A stretch of 11,854 nt of DNA. Source: Spirochaetaceae bacterium (GTDB taxonomy: Bacteria; Spirochaetota; Spirochaetia; B11-G9). The position numbers were made by a program, and so were the translations under genes. Where the stretch lies: contig DAOWMA010000024.1 in assembly GCA_030643345.1 (NCBI GenBank), positions 1 through 11,854 on the forward strand. The letters run 5' to 3'. The notes beneath the pieces were generated by a model. That model searched no databases. It had not been told where the DNA came from and saw only the letters and a program-made list of their open reading frames with translations. The stretch's first letter is position 1. Each line of letters opens with the position of its first letter. Positions 6,992-11,854 of the stretch are shown here, piece after piece.

Positions 6992-8442
6992 GTAAGAAAC
7001 TTATTTTTGAAATGTCATCTGTCGGTAGGACGGGTTATAGATTCCCGGACCTTGATGTGCCTGATCTTCCATTAAAGGACCAGGTGAATTCTTCTTTGTT
7101 ACGTGAAAGTATACCTGTACTGCCTGAGGTTTCCGAAGTTGATATTATACGGCATTACAATGGACTTTCTAAAAGAAATTTTGGTCTAGATTCCGGATTT
7201 TATCCACTTGGTTCATGCACAATGAAATATAATCCCAAGATTAATGAGGATGTCGGATCTCTGCCCGGATTTACTAATATACACCCTCTTCAATCTGAAG
7301 ATAGTGTACAGGGCTTTCTCGAACTTATCTTTGAAACAACAAAGAGTCTTAGCGAAATTACAGGAATGAAATGGGGTACTCTTCAGCCTTTTGCCGGAGC
7401 TCATGGTGAGTTTACAGGAATGAAGCTTTTTAAAGCATATTTTAAAAAGAGAGATGAGCTTCATCGTACAAAGGTCCTTGTTCCTACATCTGCTCATGGT
7501 ACAAATCCAGCTTCTGCAACTATTGCAGGGTTCCATATTGAGGAAATTCAGGCGGACGAAAGGGGTCTTGTGTCTGTTGAAAGTTTGAAAAATCAACTTA
7601 CAGATGATGTAGCTGGAATTATGCTTACAAATCCAAGTACTCTTGGACTTTTTGAGAAGGATATTATAGAAATTGCGGGATTAGTTCATGAAGCAGGGGG
7701 CCTTTTGTACTATGATGGTGCCAATATGAATGCCATTATGGGTAAGGTCAGGCCTGGAGATATGGGCTTTGATGTAATTCACCTTAATCTTCATAAAACT
7801 TTTTCCACCCCTCATGGTGGTGGCGGCCCGGGTGCCGGCCCCGTTCTCGTATCAGAAAGGCTGGTTGATTTTCTACCTGTACCCGATGTAAAAAAAGATG
7901 GAGAAAACTACTTTTTGGATTATAATAAAGCAGACAGTATAGGTCGGGTTTCCGGTTTTTATGGTAATATGGCAGTATTAGTAAAAGCATATGCATATAT
8001 TATTACAATGGGTAGTGACGGACTTAAAAAAGCTTCGGAATATGCAGTTTTAAATGCAAATTATCTTAAAGAAAAATTAAAAGGTACATTTCATCTTTAT
8101 TATGATACAACATGTATGCATGAATTCGTTCTTTCAGCAAAGAAAATGAAAGAGGAATTGGGTATTTCAGCTCTTGATATAGCAAAGGGTCTCCTGGATT
8201 ACGGTGTACACCCTCCTACAATTTATTTTCCTTCAATTGTACCTGAGGCTATGATGATAGAGCCTACAGAGACTGAGTCAAAGGAAACTCTGGATTATTT
8301 TGTAAAAACAATGCTGGAAATTTATCAGAAAGCAAAAGATAATCCGGAAGAGCTTCATGAAGCTCCTCGTAATACTCCCGTAAGACGGGTAGATGAAGTT
8401 ATGGCTGTAAAGCAGCCCATACTTAAGTGGCATGCTGAATAA
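6988..8442 (+). CDS. gcvPB: Glycine dehydrogenase (decarboxylating) subunit 2, P-protein C-terminal half
   Basis: Beta subunit of the split P protein, carrying the PLP site. The 484 residues are the normal length. Visible are [19 protein letters not shown] (65-83), [13 protein letters not shown] (132-144), [12 protein letters not shown] (166-177), [10 protein letters not shown] (243-252) and [21 protein letters not shown] (265-285), where Lys270 is the PLP Schiff-base lysine. The start overlaps the gcvPA stop and has AAGGGGG seven bases upstream. The dihydrolipoamide dehydrogenase (L protein) that would complete the system does not follow; it is probably encoded elsewhere and shared. Confidence 0.97.
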   Translation: MSKKLIFEMSSVGRTGYRFPDLDVPDLPLKDQVNSSLLRESIPVLPEVSEVDIIRHYNGLSKRNFGLDSGFYPLGSCTMKYNPKINEDVGSLPGFTNIHPLQSEDSVQGFLELIFETTKSLSEITGMKWGTLQPFAGAHGEFTGMKLFKAYFKKRDELHRTKVLVPTSAHGTNPASATIAGFHIEEIQADERGLVSVESLKNQLTDDVAGIMLTNPSTLGLFEKDIIEIAGLVHEAGGLLYYDGANMNAIMGKVRPGDMGFDVIHLNLHKTFSTPHGGGGPGAGPVLVSERLVDFLPVPDVKKDGENYFLDYNKADSIGRVSGFYGNMAVLVKAYAYIITMGSDGLKKASEYAVLNANYLKEKLKGTFHLYYDTTCMHEFVLSAKKMKEELGISALDIAKGLLDYGVHPPTIYFPSIVPEAMMIEPTETESKETLDYFVKTMLEIYQKAKDNPEELHEAPRNTPVRRVDEVMAVKQPILKWHAE

Positions 8443-8465
8443 TTTGTTTTTTTAATATATTTATA

Positions 8466-8498
8466 GGGGGAGCACAATTTATTGTATTCCCCACTTTT
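8466..8498 (+). terminator. Imperfect hairpin after gcvPB, possible operon terminator
   Basis: GGGGA (8467-8471) can pair with TCCCC (8488-8492), and inside it ACAAT (8474-8478) pairs with ATTGT (8481-8485), separated by a small internal bulge. The bases after it are ACTTTT, then a T-rich run at 8507-8512, not a clean uninterrupted tract. It lies in the largest gap after the gcv genes, where the operon is expected to end. Confidence 0.45.
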
Positions 8499-8527
8499 AT
8501 AATCTCTTTTTTAGTGGTATAAATAAT

Positions 8528-8533
8528 TATAAT
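8528..8533 (+). promoter_or_regulatory. Possible -10 element for the DHOD-like gene
   Basis: A perfect TATAAT lies 18 bases before the ATG at 8552. No convincing -35 is found at 16 to 18 bases (only T-rich sequence such as TCTTTT). The predicted transcript start near 8540 would fall right at the AGGAG ribosome-binding site (8541-8545), which is tight, so either the start is slightly earlier or the gene is reached by read-through from gcvPB. Confidence 0.3.
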
Positions 8534-8551
8534 TTTATGTAGGAGAATATA

Positions 8552-9535
8552 ATGTCTGATCTTAGTACTTCCTATATGGGCCTTAATCTGAAAAATCCAA
8601 TTATTGCAGCAAGTTCAAGTTTAACTTCATCTCTTGATGGTGTAAAAAAATGTGAAGATGCGGGTGCTGGTGCAGTCGTTTTGAAATCACTTTTTGAAGA
8701 ACAGATTACTTCAGATAAGAATAGAATGGTTGGAGATATGAATTTCGATGCATATACCGATGCTTATGATTTTTTCAATGCCGCCAGTACTGATTATTAT
8801 CTGGATGAATATTTAGGTCTTGTAGAGGATGCAAAAAAAGCCCTTTCAATACCTGTAATTGCGAGTGTTAACTGTGTTTCCCCGGGGAAGTGGACCGATT
8901 ATGCGGAGCGTTTTGAAAATATAGGTGCGGATGCACTTGAATTAAATATGTTTATCCTTCCTTCAAGTACTACGACTACTGGTTCTGAAATTGAAGAAAC
9001 CTATTTGAAAATCCTTACAGATATTAATAAAAATATAAATATTCCTGTTGCTGTAAAGATTGGTTATCATTTTTCCGGTATGGGTAATTTCATAAACAGA
9101 GCAGCAGAGATGGGTGCAAATGGAATTGTACTCTTTAACCGTTTCTATAAAATGGATATTGATATAGATAATCTTTCCCTGAAAGCTGCACCAATACTAA
9201 GCGGACCCTCTGAAATACACCTGGCTCTTCAATGGATTGCCCTTATGTCAGGAGAGATTCCAGCTGATTTTTCTGCTGCCACAGGTATCCACGATGCTGA
9301 AGGTGTAATTAAGCATCTTCTTGCAGGTGCGAAGTCAGTTCAGCTTTGTTCCACACTCCTTAAAAATGGTGTTAATCGTATTACAGATATTAAAACAGGT
9401 ATGGAGAAATGGATGGAGAAAAAAGGGTATGAAGAAATATCTGATTTTAATGGAATCCTGAGTCAGGAAAACAGCAGTCATCCTGAGGCATATGAGCGTT
9501 CACAGTATATTAAATCGGTGGTTGGTATTTCATAA
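8552..9535 (+). CDS. Dihydroorotate dehydrogenase-like FMN protein of unknown substrate
   Basis: A 327-residue TIM-barrel protein related to class 1 dihydroorotate dehydrogenases. The N terminus, LSTSYMGLNLKNPIIAASS (4-22), is the usual strand of DHOD-type barrels; AGAGAVVLKSLFEE (37-50) contains the conserved lysine Lys45; VAVKIGY (167-172) has Lys169; and TGIHDAEGVIKHLLAGAKSVQLCS (244-267) is the FMN-phosphate region. In true DHODs the active loop reads NxSCPN or similar with a catalytic Cys or Ser; here it is ELNMFILPSS (130-139), which has neither at that place. This matches a separate group usually annotated 'dihydroorotate dehydrogenase-like protein', whose substrate I do not know. AGGAG six bases before the ATG supports the start. 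No other pyrimidine gene is nearby. It leads a three-gene run with the acyltransferase and lipoprotein. Confidence 0.85.
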   Translation: MSDLSTSYMGLNLKNPIIAASSSLTSSLDGVKKCEDAGAGAVVLKSLFEEQITSDKNRMVGDMNFDAYTDAYDFFNAASTDYYLDEYLGLVEDAKKALSIPVIASVNCVSPGKWTDYAERFENIGADALELNMFILPSSTTTTGSEIEETYLKILTDINKNINIPVAVKIGYHFSGMGNFINRAAEMGANGIVLFNRFYKMDIDIDNLSLKAAPILSGPSEIHLALQWIALMSGEIPADFSAATGIHDAEGVIKHLLAGAKSVQLCSTLLKNGVNRITDIKTGMEKWMEKKGYEEISDFNGILSQENSSHPEAYERSQYIKSVVGIS

Positions 9536-10662
9536 TGGATTTTGATGATATCAGACCATACACTGATGAAGAACTGCCTTCAATTTTAAAAAAAATTGCT
9601 GGAAATAAATGGGTTTTAGAGGGAGTACGGGTAGCTTACTTTGCAAAACTTCCAAAAGTATTTAATAAATTCCTTGAAAATATAATATATATCTTTTTAA
9701 GGGTCAAGATTTTAGGTATTAAAACCACTGACCAGTTTAGAGAGAAGATATCATTAAATATAATTGTAAAAAATCTTGTAAAGGGTACAACAGCCGGGAT
9801 TACCTATACAGGTCTGGAAAATCTTGATTTGAATAAAAATTATATTTTTATATCCAATCACAGAGATATAGTACTTGATCCTACTTTTATGATTAGTACT
9901 TTATATGAACATGGTTTTAATTTTCCTCAGATTGCATTCGGTGATAACCTGATGTTTAATGATATTATTGCAGATATTATCAGGGTGAATAATGGGATGA
10001 TTGTTAAAAGGGATCTTCCTATGAGGGAACAGATAAAAGAATCATTGAAGCTTTCTGCATATATGTGCAGTGTAATCGATAAAGGAACTTCCATTTGGAT
10101 TGCACAGAGAGAAGGACGGGCAAAGGATGGCCTTGATAAAACTAATCCGGCAGTTTTAAAGATGATATATCTAAGCAAGCGAAAAGAGATGAGTTATACT
10201 GAGTTTCTTGAGAAATATCCCATTGTACCGGTATCTATCTCATATGAATATGATCCCCTTGATCGTGCCAAAGGCTGGTCCATTTACAGGAAAAGGATAC
10301 ATGGTTCTCATATAAAGCGTAAATATGAAGACCTTATCCATATGGCAAGTGGCCTTAAAGGATACAAAGGGAAGGTCCATCTGTCCTTTTCCGAACCCCT
10401 TTCAGGTAAGTTTAAAAATGAAGCAGCAGCAGCCGGGGTCCTTGATGAAAAAATTCATAGAAGTTACAGGCTCTGGAAAACCAATTATATTTCATATGAT
10501 TTGCTTAATAAATGCAGGAAGTATGATGATAAGTATACCAAAGATGATATTGGAAAGTTTCTTAACAGGTATAAACGTCTTTCATCAGATGTCCAGGATA
10601 TAGTCCTCGAATCTTACGCTAACCCTGTAGTAAGTTACGAAAATTATATTTCAGGGAAGTAA
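9535..10662 (+). CDS. Glycerolipid-type (PlsC-like) acyltransferase with altered HX4D motif
   Basis: A 375-residue protein of the lysophospholipid acyltransferase superfamily, probably moving an acyl chain onto a glycerophosphate or similar lipid at the inner face of the membrane. The catalytic block is ISNHRDIVLDP (106-116); other conserved blocks are FGDNLMF (135-141), VNNGMIVKRD (151-160) and IWIAQREGRAKDG (187-199), the last standing where FPEGTRS lies in PlsC. In normal PlsC the motif is H-x4-D; here Asp115 is six residues after His109, with another Asp at 111. I recall this NHRD form in a distinct group in Bacteroidota and others, so it is not simply decay. The C-terminal 150 residues are extra compared with PlsC. 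There is no clear multi-pass membrane region, though 48-61 is hydrophobic. The start codon overlaps the previous stop by one base (TAATG) with only a weak ribosome site, so translation is likely coupled. Confidence 0.8.
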   Translation: MDFDDIRPYTDEELPSILKKIAGNKWVLEGVRVAYFAKLPKVFNKFLENIIYIFLRVKILGIKTTDQFREKISLNIIVKNLVKGTTAGITYTGLENLDLNKNYIFISNHRDIVLDPTFMISTLYEHGFNFPQIAFGDNLMFNDIIADIIRVNNGMIVKRDLPMREQIKESLKLSAYMCSVIDKGTSIWIAQREGRAKDGLDKTNPAVLKMIYLSKRKEMSYTEFLEKYPIVPVSISYEYDPLDRAKGWSIYRKRIHGSHIKRKYEDLIHMASGLKGYKGKVHLSFSEPLSGKFKNEAAAAGVLDEKIHRSYRLWKTNYISYDLLNKCRKYDDKYTKDDIGKFLNRYKRLSSDVQDIVLESYANPVVSYENYISGK

Positions 10663-10671
10663 TTCATTGCG

Positions 10672-11388
10672 ATGTCTTTGTTTAAGAGGATTAAGTCTGT
10701 TATTTTAAATACCATTATACTTATGCTTGTTTCCTGCAGTGGTTCAGTGCCGGAGATCGGTCAGGTTGTCTGGCAGGTTAATTTTATACGGATTCCGTCA
10801 GAATTATCAATACATCAGGAACTTTCCGTTTTTACTCTTATTGAAGATGAGGATGGTATAGCAGATATTGATTTTATCTATTTGATCCATGATGAGTCAG
10901 AATTATTCTGGCAGTTAGATACTGATATCTGGACTCAAAAGGTCCTTGGTGGTAAGAACTGGATTGGTTCCAACAGTATAAGAATGAGCGATCTTTCTAA
11001 TTTACCTGCTGGAAAGTATAGACTTGTTGTTATAGATAAAGCTGGAGAAAGGGACACCAGGAGTTTTACCATTTCAGGGAAAATGATTGATACAAATAAT
11101 GATAATTATTTCCCCGAACTACTGATTGGTCCGGATATTGAAATTGAATCAAAATTTTCTGAAAATACATTATGGATATATGATAAATCGATGGAGTTGT
11201 TAAAAAACATTAAAATTGAGAATGGTAAAATCAGTATGGATATAATCAATAATGATACATCAAACAGAGCTTTCTGGGTAAGCATATATTCATTTGATGC
11301 AGAAAACGGGGTTGGCTTAATAAGAGGTCCTTATTCCCTGAAAGATGAAAAGAAGGAAACCAATAACACAATTATGAGAGAAGAATAG
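10672..11388 (+). CDS. Hypothetical lipoprotein, probable beta-sandwich
   Basis: A 238-residue protein with a lipoprotein signal: Lys/Arg at 5-8, hydrophobic VILNTIILMLV (10-20) and LVSC with the lipid-bearing Cys22. This loose lipobox is common in spirochaetes. After the Cys, residues 30-137 alternate strand-like segments (SVFTLIEDEDGIADIDFIYLI, KYRLVVIDKAGERDTRSFTI) and look like an Ig-type or related beta-sandwich domain; a second beta-rich part runs 150-222, and the tail is charged. No catalytic motif is visible. The gene begins nine bases after the acyltransferase stop, with only AGGGAAG far upstream as ribosome site, so it is probably co-transcribed and coupled. I do not recognise a named family; its location in the same run as a lipid acyltransferase hints at an envelope role but does not prove one. 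Confidence 0.7.
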   Translation: MSLFKRIKSVILNTIILMLVSCSGSVPEIGQVVWQVNFIRIPSELSIHQELSVFTLIEDEDGIADIDFIYLIHDESELFWQLDTDIWTQKVLGGKNWIGSNSIRMSDLSNLPAGKYRLVVIDKAGERDTRSFTISGKMIDTNNDNYFPELLIGPDIEIESKFSENTLWIYDKSMELLKNIKIENGKISMDIINNDTSNRAFWVSIYSFDAENGVGLIRGPYSLKDEKKETNNTIMREE

Positions 11389-11398
11389 GGTGTGTAAG

Positions 11399-11854
11399 CT
11401 AAGGGATTTTTTTTCTTATCAAATTAAGAAACCGTTGGAAATGTGATTTTCCATATTGTGATGAAAAGTTAACTGCCGCTTCCTGAAGAGAAAAATTATC
11501 ATCATTTCTATTTTTTAGTTCATCCCAATGCTTAATTATCCACATGTAAAGGTCCCCTTCAGTTCTGCCTGGAAATCTTGCCAGTATATGTTCAGCTCTT
11601 ACTATTTTGATTATTGGTAAGTAAAGATTCTGATACCAGGACTTTCCTGCAGCTATAAAAGTAATTTCTGTTTCCTCATTTTCATTAAGAAAGTATTTGT
11701 GGCCTTGTATATGTCTAAGAACTTCATAAAATCTACCAGTTGCAGTAAAATCCAGATCATCCTGCTGAATTACTTTTCCCAAATCTGTTTGTTCAAACAC
11801 TCTCTTTTTTTCGTATTGAATAATTGCTTTTTGAATTTCAGATCTTGTAAGTTC
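11399..11854 (-). CDS. DUF4032-like protein, C-terminal part (start lies outside the window)
   Basis: The frame is open from the right edge to a TAG at 11401-11399, giving 151 residues. The GTG at 11800 is internal: the frame continues upstream through ELTRSEIQKAIIQYEKKRVF, so the true start is off the window. Motifs include TGRFYEVLRHIQGHKYFL, SWYQNLYLPIIKIVRAEHIL and FPGRTEGDLYMWIIKHW. From memory, these resemble DUF4032-type regions found at the C terminus of proteins with a ParB-like N-terminal domain; if so, that domain would lie outside the window. The function is not known. The gene is convergent with the lipoprotein gene, with only ten bases between the stop codons and no clear shared terminator. 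Confidence 0.6.
   Translation of the reverse strand, partial: ELTRSEIQKAIIQYEKKRVFEQTDLGKVIQQDDLDFTATGRFYEVLRHIQGHKYFLNENEETEITFIAAGKSWYQNLYLPIIKIVRAEHILARFPGRTEGDLYMWIIKHWDELKNRNDDNFSLQEAAVNFSSQYGKSHFQRFLNLIRKKIP

Noticed and set aside
10325..10603. A 92-codon plus-strand frame inside the acyltransferase gene
   Set aside because: It is out of frame within a well-conserved gene, has no ribosome-binding site and no family pattern.
11389..11420. Bidirectional terminator between the convergent genes
   Set aside because: A run of eight T follows AAGGGA on the plus strand, but I find no stable stem before it, and the run is part of the minus-strand coding end (Lys-Lys-Ile-Pro).

Overview
This window is an AT-rich, gene-dense stretch of bacterial chromosome with short intergenic gaps. 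I read it as most likely from a spirochaete or a close anaerobic relative. This is inferred from the style of the M23 peptidase (a GDRR..LYSDG stretch before the HNGTD motif), the loose lipobox in the lipoprotein, the split glycine decarboxylase (separate PA and PB subunits) and the short phosphoglycerate dehydrogenase without an ACT domain. No rRNA or other decisive lineage marker is present. I see no rRNA, tRNA, CRISPR array, insertion sequence or prophage gene.

Layout. (1) Positions 1-191, minus strand: the N-terminal part of a small BrnT/DUF4258-like toxin gene, cut by the window edge, with a strong promoter that would give a leaderless or nearly leaderless mRNA. (2) 362-1291: a secreted M23 (LytM-type) metallopeptidase. 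(3) 1303-1521: ribosomal protein bS21. It appears to have its own promoter inside the end of the peptidase gene, a near-perfect Shine-Dalgarno and probably an ATA start codon, and it ends in a clear Rho-independent terminator at 1555-1580. (4) 1615-8492: one metabolic operon, serA - serC - Lrp/AsnC-family regulator - gcvT - gcvH - gcvPA - gcvPB, with overlapping or closely spaced genes, a good promoter before serA and a possible second promoter just before gcvT. (5) 8552-11388: a three-gene run encoding a dihydroorotate-dehydrogenase-like FMN protein, an unusual glycerolipid-type acyltransferase and a hypothetical lipoprotein. (6) 11399-11854, minus strand and convergent: the C-terminal part of a DUF4032-like gene that runs off the window.

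How it works together. SerA and SerC perform the first two steps from 3-phosphoglycerate towards serine (the phosphatase SerB is not here). GcvT, H, PA and PB are the glycine cleavage system apart from its dihydrolipoamide dehydrogenase (not here). Serine hydroxymethyltransferase (not here) would link the two halves through glycine and one-carbon tetrahydrofolate. The Lrp-type regulator sits exactly between the serine and glycine halves, so it is the obvious candidate to control them in response to an amino acid. In E. coli, Lrp controls serA and gcvTHP from a distance; here similar targets and a related regulator lie in one transcription unit.

The most notable observations are the probable ATA start of rpsU, the glutamate-to-aspartate change at the catalytic acid position of SerA, an altered HX4D motif in the acyltransferase, and a DHOD-like protein that lacks the usual DHOD catalytic loop. 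I did not find a clearly new multi-gene system.
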